Made by a program: the position numbers and the translations under genes. Positions 25,862 to 35,304 of a stretch of DNA of 64,000 bases are shown here, in pieces. The notes under the pieces were generated by a model, which was not told the origin of the DNA, made no database searches, and worked only from the letters and a program-made list of their open reading frames with translations. The stretch's first letter is position 1. Each line of letters starts with the position of its first letter. The stretch is from the NCBI RefSeq assembly GCF_012927745.1, contig NZ_JABBKX010000001.1, forward strand, positions 558,001 to 622,000. Reading direction: 5' to 3'. The stretch is from Neoroseomonas marina (GTDB taxonomy: Bacteria > Pseudomonadota > Alphaproteobacteria > Acetobacterales > Acetobacteraceae).

Positions 25862-26358
25862 TGGCAGTTCCCCACCGATCCGGCCGCGCAGACGCGCCGC
25901 CCATCGGTCCAGCGCGCGCCGCCGAGTACCGCGCCCGACAGGTTCGCCCCCGTCAGGTTCGCGCCCGACAGGTCAGCGCCGGTAAGGTCGGCGCGGAACA
26001 GCGTCGCGCGCCGCAGGTCCGTCCCGGTGAGGGTCGCGCCCTGCAGGTTCGCCCGCGTGAAATCGGTGCTGCGCAGGATCGCGCCCGACAGGTCCGCGCC
26101 GGAGAGATCGGCGGACACGAAGCGCGCCTCCATGGCCTCGACCCCGGTGAGCTTGGCGCCCGCGAGCGTCGCCCGCTGGAAGGAGGCATCGCGCAACTGT
26201 GCGCCGGAGAGATCGGCGCCAGCCAGGTCGCTCGCATCCAGCAGGCAGCGTCGCCATTCGACGCCCGGGGCGGGCGGATCGTTGCAACCGGCCAAGGCCG
26301 GCCCGGCGAGGAGGACCAGCCCCGCGACGAGGGAGGGGAGCGAGGATGGCGTGCGCAC
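25858..26358 (-). CDS. Pentapeptide-repeat lipoprotein
   Basis: A 166-residue protein with a lipoprotein signal (LVAGLVLLAGPALAGC, lipobox LAGC) followed by about twenty A(D/N)LxG-type repeats (ADLSGAQL, ADLSGADLSGAIL, ADLTGADLSGANL), which fold as a right-handed quadrilateral beta-helix. A terminal cysteine pair (VCAAGSVGNC) could cap the helix. The role is unknown; cytosolic relatives mimic DNA and protect gyrase, but the lipid anchor here argues for an envelope location. Its stop overlaps the helicase start (ATGA), so it is the first gene of the pentapeptide-helicase-prmA operon. Confidence 0.88.
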   Translation of the reverse strand: MRTPSSLPSLVAGLVLLAGPALAGCNDPPAPGVEWRRCLLDASDLAGADLSGAQLRDASFQRATLAGAKLTGVEAMEARFVSADLSGADLSGAILRSTDFTRANLQGATLTGTDLRRATLFRADLTGADLSGANLTGANLSGAVLGGARWTDGRRVCAAGSVGNCQ

Positions 26359-26406
26359 GGCGGGGGATATAGAACCTTACGCGAACTCCTCCAACCGCCG
26401 GACGGT

Positions 26407-27348
26407 CTGACCCTGTTTCTGCTGCGATTCCTCGAATGGTCGGCCCGGCATGGCAGCGCGTTGCTGGCGGGCAGCATCTTCGTGGGCGTTGCGCTGGCGC
26501 CGCTGGCGTCCACCATGCGCGGCGTGGTCACGCCTGCGGTCGCGCTGCTGATGACGCTGGTATTGCTGCGCATCGATCCCGCCCAGGTCATGGCGTGGTT
26601 GCGGCGGCCCTGGATGGTGACCTTCCTGTCGGCCTGGGTGCTGCTGGTGGCGCCACTGGTCGCCTTCGGCGTCACCCGCGCGATGGGTCTGGACGGTCCG
26701 TTGGGCGCCGGGATCGTGCTGGTGGCGGCGAGTTGCGCCGTGACCTCGGCGCCCGCCTTCGCGCGGCTGGTGGGCCTCGATGCCGAGATCAGCCTGATCG
26801 TCGCCGTGGCCACGACCGCGCTGCTGCCCTTCACGGCGCCGCCGCTGGCGCTGGGGCTGCTCGGCCTCGACCTCGCCATCTCCGTCGGCGGGCTGATGCT
26901 GCGGCTTGCGCTGATCATCGGGCTTCCGGCACTGCTCGCGCTCGCCATCCGCCGCTGGGTGGGGGCGGCGCGGCTCGAGGTCGTGGCGAAGCCGCTCGAC
27001 GGCGCGGCGGTGCTGGTGCTGGTGGTCTTCGCCTTCGGGGTGATGGACGGGGTTCAGGCCCGCCTGCTGGCCGATCCGCTCTGGGTGGCGGGCGGGCTGG
27101 TCGCGGCCTTCGGGGTGAATTTCGGCCTCAACGGGCTGACCGCGCTGGCGCTGATCCCCTTCCTGGACCGCCGGACGGCGCTGACGGCCGGGCTGCTGGC
27201 GGGGAACCGCAACCAGGCGGTGTTCCTGGCCGTCCTGCCGGCCGCCGCCGATCCGTCGATCCTGCTGTTCTTCGCCATCGGGCAGATCCCGATGTTCGTG
27301 GGGCCCTTCGTGCTGCGGCCGGCCTATGCGCGGCTGCGCCGCGCCTAG
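26407..27348 (+). CDS. BASS-like (bile acid:sodium symporter family) membrane transporter, start uncertain
   Basis: A protein of about 300 residues with nine or ten hydrophobic segments. The pattern GVVTPAVALLMTLVLLRIDPAQV, GIVLVAASCAVTSAPAFARLVG and TAGLLAGNRNQAVFLAVLP recalls BASS/SBF family sodium-coupled organic anion transporters. No ATG, GTG or TTG with a convincing ribosome site begins the frame at the expected place. CTG 26407, TTG 26461 or GTG 26482 could be used, and I give the outermost plausible position. It may instead be a BASS-like protein of unknown substrate. It converges with metF. Confidence 0.7.
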   Translation: MTLFLLRFLEWSARHGSALLAGSIFVGVALAPLASTMRGVVTPAVALLMTLVLLRIDPAQVMAWLRRPWMVTFLSAWVLLVAPLVAFGVTRAMGLDGPLGAGIVLVAASCAVTSAPAFARLVGLDAEISLIVAVATTALLPFTAPPLALGLLGLDLAISVGGLMLRLALIIGLPALLALAIRRWVGAARLEVVAKPLDGAAVLVLVVFAFGVMDGVQARLLADPLWVAGGLVAAFGVNFGLNGLTALALIPFLDRRTALTAGLLAGNRNQAVFLAVLPAAADPSILLFFAIGQIPMFVGPFVLRPAYARLRRA

Positions 27349-27363
27349 ACCAGCCGGCGCCCG

Positions 27364-28296
27364 TCAGCCCTTCTTCGGCCGCGCCCCCAGGATATGCGCG
27401 ATCGCATAGGTCAGGTCCGGCCGGTTCAGCGTATAGAAGTGGAACTCGTCCACACCGTTCGCCTGCAGCAGCCGCACCTGCTCGGCCGCCACCACGGCGG
27501 CCACCATGCGCCGCGTCTCGGCGTCTTCCTCCAGCCCCTCGAACAGGTGCCCCATCCAGGCGGGCACGCTCGCGCCGCACATGGCCGAGAACTTCACCAC
27601 CTGCTGGAAGTTCGACACCGGCAGGATGCCCGGGACGATCGGCACCGTGATGCCCTTGGCGAGGCAGCGGTCGATGAAGCGGAGATAGACCTCGGAATCG
27701 AAGAAATACTGGGTGATCGCCCGCGTCGCCCCGGCATCGATCTTGCGCTTGAGGAAATCGAGGTCCGCATCGGCGGAAATTGCCGCCGGATGCACCTCGG
27801 GATACGCGCCGACGCTGATCTCGAAATCGGCGATCCGCTTCAGGCCCCGGACCAGGTCCTCGGCCTGGGCATAGCCACCCGGATGCGGGGTGTAGGTGGT
27901 CGCCCCCGCCGGCGGGTCCCCGCGCAGGGCCACGATGTGGCGCACGCCGGCATCCCAGTAGCGGCGGGCGACGGCGTCGACCTCCTCCTGCGTCGCGCCG
28001 ACGCAGGTGAGGTGCGCGGCGGGGGTGAGGGAGGTGTCGGCGACCAGCCGGGCCACCGTCTGGTGGGTCCGCTCCTGGGTCGATCCGCCCGCCCCGTAGG
28101 TGACGGAGACGAAGCGCGGCCCGAGCGGCTCCAGCCGCCGGATGCAGGTCCAGAGCTGGTCCTCGAGCTTCTCGGTCCTGGGTGGGAAGAACTCGAAGGA
28201 CAGGCCCGGCGCCGGCAGGTCCGACGGCGCGGGCAGCCCGGCCACCCTCGGGCCGGTGAGCCAGCGGGCCAGGGTTCCGCTCATCGGATGGTTCAT
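27364..28296 (-). CDS. metF: 5,10-methylenetetrahydrofolate reductase
   Basis: A 310-residue FAD-dependent TIM-barrel enzyme that reduces methylene-THF to methyl-THF for methionine synthesis. Family landmarks are LSFEFFPPRTEKLEDQL near the N-terminus, FVSVTYGAGGSTQERT, HLTCVGAT, HIVALRGDPP, and the C-terminal DEFHFYTLNRPDLTYAI. The ATG at 28296 is preceded by GAGGACGAGG; the frame remains open further upstream without a ribosome site. It is divergent from mlaA with a 209-base intergenic region. Length is normal. Confidence 0.95.
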   Translation of the reverse strand: MNHPMSGTLARWLTGPRVAGLPAPSDLPAPGLSFEFFPPRTEKLEDQLWTCIRRLEPLGPRFVSVTYGAGGSTQERTHQTVARLVADTSLTPAAHLTCVGATQEEVDAVARRYWDAGVRHIVALRGDPPAGATTYTPHPGGYAQAEDLVRGLKRIADFEISVGAYPEVHPAAISADADLDFLKRKIDAGATRAITQYFFDSEVYLRFIDRCLAKGITVPIVPGILPVSNFQQVVKFSAMCGASVPAWMGHLFEGLEEDAETRRMVAAVVAAEQVRLLQANGVDEFHFYTLNRPDLTYAIAHILGARPKKG

Positions 28297-28505
28297 CGCG
28301 CCTCGTCCTCGTTCATCGGGTTCCCGCTCCGGCCGGGGCGGCTCCTCTGGCCTGTCGCGGGCGGGCTGGCAAGGCTTCGTTACGCTTCGCGGCGCGACGA
28401 CATGAGCGTCGCCGCCGGGTCGGCTGGACTTCCAATTGCGATTCGGCCCACAACATCCTGAACCGACCCGTTCCAAGCCTGGACCGAAGGCTGTATTCCG
28501 GCGCG

Positions 28506-29333
28506 ATGCCCCGCACCCCCGTTCACCGACTTGGCCTCTGCGCGCTCGCCCTCGCCTTGGCGTTGAACGCCTGCGCGACCCGGCCCGGCGAAGACGACCC
28601 CGAGGGCCTCGCCGAGTACCGCGAAGCCAACGACCCCTTCGAGCCGACCAACCGCGTGATGTTCGAGGTGCACGAGGCGATCGACCGCGCGGTCCTCCAG
28701 CCGATCACCGAGGCCTACCGCGACGTCCTGCCCCAGCCGGTGCGCACGGGCATCCGGAACCTGCTCGGCAACCTGCGCTCCCCCGTCATCCTGGCCAACG
28801 ACCTGTTGCAGGGGAACATCAGCCGGGCCCGGGTGACGCTCGCGCGCTTCATGGTCAATTCCACCCTCGGCCTCGGCGGTCTGCTCGACGTCGCGCGGGA
28901 CTGGGGCGTGCCCGGCCATTCGGAGGATTTCGGCCAGACGCTCGCCGTGTGGGGGGCCGGGGAAGGCTTCTACATGTTCGTCCCCCTGCTCGGGCCGTCC
29001 TCCCCGCGGGACGTGGCCGGCCAGGGCGTCGACTTCGTGTTCAACCCCCTGACCTGGCTCGGGCAGGGAATCCTGGTCGACGTGGCGGGCTGGAGCCGGC
29101 TCGGGCTGACCGTGGTCGACACGCGTGAGGCGCTGCTCGAGCCGATCGACCAGCTCCGCGCGACCTCCCTCGATCCCTATTCCACGCTGCGGTCCGCCTA
29201 TCGCCAACGCCGCGGCTACGAGATCCGCAACGAAGAGGACCGCGGCCGCGTTGTCGGTCCGTCCGGCGTGACCGGCTTCGGCCAGGGCGTGACGCAACCG
29301 GAACCGGCGCCCGCCCAGACTCCCGCCCGGTGA
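28506..29333 (+). CDS. mlaA: MlaA/VacJ-family outer-membrane lipoprotein
   Basis: A 275-residue lipoprotein with signal and lipobox LNAC (residues 18-21), then the core YREANDPFEPTNRVMFEVHEAIDRAVLQPITEAYRDVLP, VRTGIRNLLGNLRSPVILANDLLQG and GLLDVARDWGVPGHSEDFGQTLAVWG. MlaA forms a ring-like channel with OmpC/F in the outer membrane and removes surface-exposed phospholipids, passing them to periplasmic MlaC. Here mlaC follows directly. TTCCAA at 28469 and TATTCC at 28492 (17-base spacer) could be a promoter. Confidence 0.93.
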   Translation: MPRTPVHRLGLCALALALALNACATRPGEDDPEGLAEYREANDPFEPTNRVMFEVHEAIDRAVLQPITEAYRDVLPQPVRTGIRNLLGNLRSPVILANDLLQGNISRARVTLARFMVNSTLGLGGLLDVARDWGVPGHSEDFGQTLAVWGAGEGFYMFVPLLGPSSPRDVAGQGVDFVFNPLTWLGQGILVDVAGWSRLGLTVVDTREALLEPIDQLRATSLDPYSTLRSAYRQRRGYEIRNEEDRGRVVGPSGVTGFGQGVTQPEPAPAQTPAR

Positions 29334-29359
29334 CTCGGAATCCTCGGCAGAGATCCCAT

Positions 29360-30001
29360 ATGACGCCCATGAATCGCCGCCTTCTCCTGTCGTCGCCCTT
29401 CTTCGCCGCTGCCGTCCTCGCCCTGCCCCAGGCCGGCTGGGCCGAGATGGACCTGAACCGGGCGACCACCTTCATCCAAACCGCCGGCAACGACCTGGTC
29501 ACGGCGATCAACGATCCGCGCCTCGACCTCAATGCCCGTAGGGACAAGGTCGCTCAGATCCTGCGCCGGACCATCGATATCGAGGGGACCGGGCGGTTCA
29601 TCCTGGGCCGCTACGTCCGGCAGGCGAGCCCCGCCGAATTGACCGAATACAATCGGCTGTTCGATGACATCATCGTGCGCAACCTTTCGGCGCGCTTCGG
29701 CGAGTACCGCGGGGTCAAGTTCTCCCTCGGTCGCAGCCAGCAGCGGACCGAGGAGGACGCCCTGGTCAACACCATCGTCGAGCGGCCGAGCACACCGCCC
29801 TTCTCGCTCGATTGGCGGGTCAGCGAGATCGGAGGTCAACCTAGAGTTGTGGATGTCATCGCCGAGGGTACCTCCCTGCGGCTGACGACCCGGTCGGAAT
29901 ACTCCGCGGTGATCCAACGCAATGGCGGGCGCGTGGCCTCCCTGCTCGACGCCATGCGCAACCAGATCACCCAGCTCGCGGCCCGGGAGGGCCGGGGCTG
30001 A
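29360..30001 (+). CDS. mlaC: MlaC-family periplasmic phospholipid carrier
   Basis: A 213-residue protein of the Ttg2D/MlaC family with signal peptide (MTPMNRRLLLSSPFFAAAVLALPQAGWA) and the family core ATTFIQTAGNDLVTAIND, KVAQILRRTIDIEGTGRFILGRY, LTEYNRLFDDIIVRNLSARFGEY and the late strand YSAVIQRNGGRVASLLDAMR. It shuttles phospholipid between MlaA and the inner-membrane MlaFEDB complex. The start may be ATG 29360 or GTG 29330, which overlaps the mlaA stop. The ABC components mlaF, mlaE and mlaD are not in this window. Confidence 0.92.
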   Translation: MTPMNRRLLLSSPFFAAAVLALPQAGWAEMDLNRATTFIQTAGNDLVTAINDPRLDLNARRDKVAQILRRTIDIEGTGRFILGRYVRQASPAELTEYNRLFDDIIVRNLSARFGEYRGVKFSLGRSQQRTEEDALVNTIVERPSTPPFSLDWRVSEIGGQPRVVDVIAEGTSLRLTTRSEYSAVIQRNGGRVASLLDAMRNQITQLAAREGRG

Positions 30002-30083
30002 CCGTCGGACTTGACGCGGATCAAGACATCGAGCGTTCGAGAGTGAATATTCTGCCGGCGTAGTCGGAACGGAGACTGGACCG

Positions 30084-30536
30084 ATGGCCGAGCGGACACC
30101 GTCGCTCAATCTGCGTGACCTTTTCGCTGCCAAGGCGGCGGCCGCCGCCCGGCGGGAAGCCGAGGAGAAGGAGGTCGAGGCGCACAAGAAGGCCGAGCTC
30201 GCGGCCTTCTCCGAACGTGTGCAGACCTACGAGATCACCGATGAGGACCGCGAGCGCGCCCTGGCGCGCATTCGCCGCGCCTTCGCGGCCGGCGAACGGG
30301 AACTGATGCTCATCAAGTTCCCCTCCAGCCTTTGCGCCGATGGCGGGCGGCGCATCAACAATCACCTCGAAGGCTGGCAGGACACGCTGCCGGGCGTCTT
30401 CCACAAGATCTACCATTGGTGGGAGACGGAGCTGAAGGCCGGCGGCTTCACCTTCTCGGCCCGCATCATCGACTTTCCCGGAGGCATGCCGGGGGATGTC
30501 GGCATCTTCATCGGCTGGCCGCAGAGCTTGGACTAG
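30084..30536 (+). CDS. Conserved-looking hypothetical protein, N-terminal charged helix
   Basis: A 150-residue soluble protein I do not recognise. Residues 10-60 are rich in Ala, Lys and Glu (AKAAAAARREAEEKEVEAHKKAELAAF) and would form a long charged helix or coiled coil. The rest is globular (ERELMLIKFPSSLCADGGRRINNH, TLPGVFHKIYHWWETELKAGGFTF, RIIDFPGGMPGDVGIFIGW). There is no signal or membrane segment. It follows mlaC by 82 bases, which may hold its own promoter. Codon and GC usage match its neighbours, so it is likely a real gene. Confidence 0.75.
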   Translation: MAERTPSLNLRDLFAAKAAAAARREAEEKEVEAHKKAELAAFSERVQTYEITDEDRERALARIRRAFAAGERELMLIKFPSSLCADGGRRINNHLEGWQDTLPGVFHKIYHWWETELKAGGFTFSARIIDFPGGMPGDVGIFIGWPQSLD

Positions 30537-30663
30537 GCCGCGGGCACCAGGCCCGCAGCGGGCCTGGATTGCACGCCTGCGCGGATTTGGCGCCGGCTGA
30601 CGGTTCGAGGGCGTTCGCGGCCCGAGGCGGGGGCGACGTGCCGCGCTCGATGGGTGCCCGGCG

Positions 30664-31188
30664 TCAGCCGCGGCTTTCGAACAGCAGCATCCGGTGGCCC
30701 TGGTTGCGGAACTCGCTGGCCAGGGTCATGCCGATATCCGTCAGCACGGCGCGGGAGGCGACGTTCTCGTCCCGCGCCACCGCGATGATGCGCTTCAGGC
30801 CCGCACGGTGTCCGAAGGCGAGCGAGGCCCGTGCCGCTTCCCGCGCGTACCCCCGACCCCGGCATTCGGGCCACAGCGCGTAGCGCAGCGCGACGCCCCG
30901 CCCGTCCGGGCGTTCCATGAAGCCGCAGATGCCCAGGAAGGCGCCGCTCCCGCGTTCGAAGACGCACCAGGTGCCGTAGCCGCGCACCTCCCAGAAATCG
31001 ATGTCGTCCTCGAGTTCCTCGGCCGCGCGCTCCGCCGACCGCACGCCGTGCAGCATCCAGCCGAAGACGCGCTCATCGCCCTTGAGGCGAACGAGGTCCG
31101 GCAGGTTCTCCTTGCCGGGCGGAATCATCATCAGCCTTTCGGTCGTGACGATCCGGCTCGAACGCAATGCGTTCATGGCCGCGCTCAT
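30664..31188 (-). CDS. GNAT-family N-acetyltransferase (RimJ/RimL-like)
   Basis: A 174-residue acetyltransferase with the arrangement of the RimJ/RimL branch: SSRIVTTERLMMIPP at the N-terminus, GTWCVFERGSGAFLGICGFMER, the acetyl-CoA motif ALWPECRGRGYAREAARASLAFG (Q/RxxGxG/A), and the C-terminal VARDENVASRAVLTDIGM. It would transfer acetyl from acetyl-CoA to an amine, such as a protein N-terminus or small molecule; the acceptor is unknown. It lies downstream of ettA on the same strand but beyond a hairpin, so it probably has its own promoter. Confidence 0.9.
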   Translation of the reverse strand: MSAAMNALRSSRIVTTERLMMIPPGKENLPDLVRLKGDERVFGWMLHGVRSAERAAEELEDDIDFWEVRGYGTWCVFERGSGAFLGICGFMERPDGRGVALRYALWPECRGRGYAREAARASLAFGHRAGLKRIIAVARDENVASRAVLTDIGMTLASEFRNQGHRMLLFESRG

Positions 31189-31261
31189 GTGAGGCCTCCG
31201 CCGGGGGGCCGGCTGCGTCGCGTCCAGCCCACCTTGCTGACAGACAGGAAAAGGAGGGGGT

Positions 31262-31283
31262 TCGGGGGAGTTCTCTCCCCCGA
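31262..31283 (-). terminator. Terminator-like hairpin downstream of ettA
   Basis: The arms TCGGGGGAG and CTCCCCCGA flank a TTCT loop, two bases beyond the ettA stop. Read in the ettA direction the stem is followed by ACCCCCTCCTTTTCC, including a T-run. The same stem edge and C-rich tail occur at 22369-22396. Confidence 0.75.
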
Positions 31284-31285
31284 CC

Positions 31286-32965
<1,680 letters not shown>

Positions 32966-33040
32966 GGGGCGGGGAACCTGCGAAGGGAGAGGGTTGCCCC
33001 GGGTTCTAAGGCGCACCGCCCCCTGCGCCAAGGCTGGCGC

Positions 33041-33068
33041 TTGCATTATGCGTATATGCACTTATTTA
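33041..33068 (+). promoter_or_regulatory. Candidate promoter and operator of the MarR gene
   Basis: TTGCAT (33041-33046) and TATTTA (33063-33068) with a 16-base spacer form a plausible promoter in an AT-rich patch. TGCAT at 33042 and ATGCA at 33056 form an inverted repeat inside the spacer, as expected of a MarR operator. The -10 ends only seven bases before the ATG at 33076, so the mRNA could be leaderless. Confidence 0.45.
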
Positions 33069-33075
33069 ATCGCCC

Positions 33076-33501
33076 ATGCTCCCGACGGACCGCTGCACCT
33101 GTCATGGCCTGCGCAAGGCGACGCGCCATCTGACGCAGTTCTATGACCGGCGGCTCACCGCGGTCCGGCTGAACATCGGCCAATACGCCCTGCTCGCCCG
33201 CCTCGCCGCGCGGGGGCCGATCGCCCTCGGCGCCTTCGCCGCCATCATGGCGATGGATCGCACGACGCTGGGCCGGAATCTCCAGCCCCTCGAACGCGAA
33301 GGCCTGCTGGCCATCGGCCCCGACCCGAATGACCGCCGCAGCCGTCTCCTCAGCCTCACGCCCGAGGGCGAGGCACGGCTCACCGCCGCGCGGCCGCTCT
33401 GGCGAGCGGCCCAGGCGGATCTCGAGGCCAGCTTCGGCCCCGAACGCACCCAGGCGCTGCGCGTGCTGCTGGCCGAACTCCTCGTCACCGACCTCGCCTG
33501 A
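33076..33501 (+). CDS. MarR-family transcriptional regulator
   Basis: A 141-residue winged-helix regulator: an N-terminal dimerisation helix (CHGLRKATRHLTQFYDRRL), the recognition region (IALGAFAAIMAMDRTTLGRNLQPLEREGLL) and the wing (GPDPNDRRSRLLSLTPEG). The CTCHG start is typical of a subgroup annotated as MarR with an N-terminal Cys pair, which might sense oxidants or electrophiles (inference). It precedes an MFS transporter by 20 bases on the same strand and probably regulates it. Divergent from ettA. Confidence 0.88.
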   Translation: MLPTDRCTCHGLRKATRHLTQFYDRRLTAVRLNIGQYALLARLAARGPIALGAFAAIMAMDRTTLGRNLQPLEREGLLAIGPDPNDRRSRLLSLTPEGEARLTAARPLWRAAQADLEASFGPERTQALRVLLAELLVTDLA

Positions 33502-33521
33502 TCCCGGAAGGACCGCCCGCG

Positions 33522-34808
33522 ATGTTCGCCGCTCCGCTTGCCGCCGCCCTTGCCCGCCGCGGCATCCATTACGGCTGGGTGATGGTCGCCCTGACCTTCC
33601 TCATCGCCGTGTCCTCGGCCGGGGCGCTGGGCGTGCTCGGCGCGCTGATGCTGCCGCTGCAGCGGGAGACGGGGTGGGACATCTCCGCCATCTCGGGCGC
33701 GCTGGCGCTGCGGCTGCTGCTGTTCGGGCTGATGGCGCCCTTCGCCGCCGCGCTGCTGCAGCGCTACGGGCTGCGGCGGATGGTCGCCATCGCGCTCACA
33801 GTCGTCGCGGCCGGCCTCCTGCTGTCGATGAACATGACGCGGGTGTGGGAGCTCTGGCTCTACTGGGGTGCGATCACCGGCGTCGGCACCGGCATGACGG
33901 CGATGGTGCTCGGCGCCACGGTGGCGAACCGCTGGTTCGTCGCGCGGCGCGGGCTGGTGCTGGGCTTCCTGACCGCGGCGAACGCCACGGGGCAGCTCGC
34001 CTTCCTGCCGCTGGGCGCCTGGCTGGCACAGAACGAGGGCTGGCGCGTCGCCATCCTGCCGGGCCTCGCCGCCTGCGCCGTCGCGGCGCTGCTGATGGTC
34101 CTGTTCGGTCGCAACCACCCGTCGGAACTCGGCCTGCCGGCCTATGGCGAGGATCGCGTCGCCCCGCCGCCGCCGCCGGGCGCCAACCCCGTCCGCACCG
34201 CCTTCGCCGTGCTGGCCGAGGCCGCGCAGACCCGCGTCTTCTGGATCCTGTTCGTCACCTTCATGATCTGCGGCCTGTCCACCAACGGGCTGATCCAGAC
34301 GCATTTCATCCCGCTCTGCGCCGATTTCGGCATGGCGGAGGTGCAGGCGGCCTCGGTGCTCGCGCTGATCGGCGTGTTCGACTTCATGGGCACGATCGGG
34401 TCGGGCTGGCTGTCGGACCGCTACGACAACCGCAAGCTGCTGTTCTGGTATTACGGGCTGCGCGGGCTGTCCCTGCTGTGGCTGCCGTCCTCGAGCTTCA
34501 GCCTCTACGGCCTCGCCTTCTTCGCGGTGTTCTACGGGCTCGACTGGGTGGCGACGGTGCCGCCGACGGTGAAGCTCGCCGGCGCGGCCTTCGGGCGGGA
34601 GAAGGCGCCGATCGTCTTCGGCTGGGTCTTCACCGCGCACCAGCTCGGCGCCGCGCTGGCCGCGGGCCTCGGTGGGTTGAGCCGCGACGTGCTGGCCTCC
34701 TACCTGCCGGCCTTCTACCTGGCGGGCGCGGCCTGCCTGGTGGCCGCGGTGCTGGCCCTCGGCGCGCGGCGGCCGCTGCCGCCGACGGCGACGGCCTCCA
34801 CGGCGTGA
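33522..34808 (+). CDS. Major facilitator superfamily transporter
   Basis: A 428-residue inner-membrane protein with twelve predicted helices. The opening GIHYGWVMVALTFLIAVSSAGALGVLGALM and the loop between helices 2 and 3 (FAAALLQRYGLRRMV) are typical of the OFA/monocarboxylate branch of the MFS. The second half begins near FWILFVTFMICGLSTNGLIQTHFIP, and SGWLSDRYDNRKL is the equivalent loop. It likely exports or imports an organic acid or a drug under control of the upstream MarR protein. Substrate unknown. Confidence 0.9.
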   Translation: MFAAPLAAALARRGIHYGWVMVALTFLIAVSSAGALGVLGALMLPLQRETGWDISAISGALALRLLLFGLMAPFAAALLQRYGLRRMVAIALTVVAAGLLLSMNMTRVWELWLYWGAITGVGTGMTAMVLGATVANRWFVARRGLVLGFLTAANATGQLAFLPLGAWLAQNEGWRVAILPGLAACAVAALLMVLFGRNHPSELGLPAYGEDRVAPPPPPGANPVRTAFAVLAEAAQTRVFWILFVTFMICGLSTNGLIQTHFIPLCADFGMAEVQAASVLALIGVFDFMGTIGSGWLSDRYDNRKLLFWYYGLRGLSLLWLPSSSFSLYGLAFFAVFYGLDWVATVPPTVKLAGAAFGREKAPIVFGWVFTAHQLGAALAAGLGGLSRDVLASYLPAFYLAGAACLVAAVLALGARRPLPPTATASTA

Positions 34809-34895
34809 GGCGGCGGGGCGGCGGGGCGGCGAAGCATTTCCTCGGCGCCGGGCCGCGGGCGGTCCACACAAGGGCAGGATCGCCCGGAGCACCCG

Positions 34896-35147
34896 ATGGA
34901 CACCCGAGCCGCCCCGTCACGCCCACGCCTGCTGCGACGCCTGTTCCTCGTCTTCAATGCCGCGATGGGCGTCTGGTTCCTGGTGAGCTTCGCGGATGCG
35001 GTCCGGCAATACGCCGGCGCCGAATCGGACAGCGTGCGGACCGGCACCCTGGTGGGCACCGGCCTCGGGCTGGGGGCGCTGCTGGTGCTCTGGGCGGCAG
35101 GGGCCTTGCTGCTCGGGGTCGTGATGCTGCTGAGACGGTCGCGCTGA
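34896..35147 (+). CDS. Small hypothetical membrane protein
   Basis: An 83-residue protein with a basic N-terminus (RAAPSRPRLLRRLF) and two hydrophobic helices (LVFNAAMGVWFLVSF and GLGALLVLWAAGALLLGVVMLL) separated by a short polar loop. It ends RRSR, giving a predicted N-in/C-in hairpin. I recognise no family; similar small proteins are common in Acetobacteraceae. It follows the MFS gene by 87 bases and precedes the tRNA. Function unknown. Confidence 0.6.
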   Translation: MDTRAAPSRPRLLRRLFLVFNAAMGVWFLVSFADAVRQYAGAESDSVRTGTLVGTGLGLGALLVLWAAGALLLGVVMLLRRSR

Positions 35148-35185
35148 CCTCTGCGCTCATCCTGCCCGCCTACGGGCAGAGGTCA

Positions 35186-35258
35186 TGGGCCCGGCAGGAC
35201 TCGAACCTGCAACCAAACCGTTATGAGCGGTCCGCTCTGACCATTGAGCTACAGGCCC
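35186..35258 (-). tRNA. tRNA with CAU anticodon, probably tRNA-Ile2 (lysidine-modified)
   Basis: A 73-base cloverleaf on the minus strand: acceptor GGGCCTG with CGGGCCC (one G-U type pair), D-arm GCTCAATGGTCAGAGC, anticodon loop CTCATAA, T-arm GCAGG-TTCGAGT-CCTGC. Anticodon CAU fits elongator Met, initiator Met or Ile2. The anticodon arm and variable region (TTGGTTGC) resemble tRNA-Ile2, which TilS modifies to read AUA, and the initiator features (C1 mismatch, GGG-CCC anticodon stem) are absent. CCA is not encoded. Confidence 0.85.
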
Positions 35259-35304
35259 ACGACGTCGCCTGATTGCCTTTAGCGCCGCAGGAAATCAAAT
35301 GCCG

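Noticed and set aside
25858-26358. Pentapeptide-repeat region as a DNA tandem repeat or CRISPR-like array
   Set aside because: The periodicity is a 15-base coding repeat (A-D/N-L-x-G); units vary and there are no spacers.
22769-26410. A 1213-residue plus-strand frame opposite prmA and the helicase
   Set aside because: It crosses three real genes on the other strand; the sequence is Arg/Ala/Pro-rich with no motifs.
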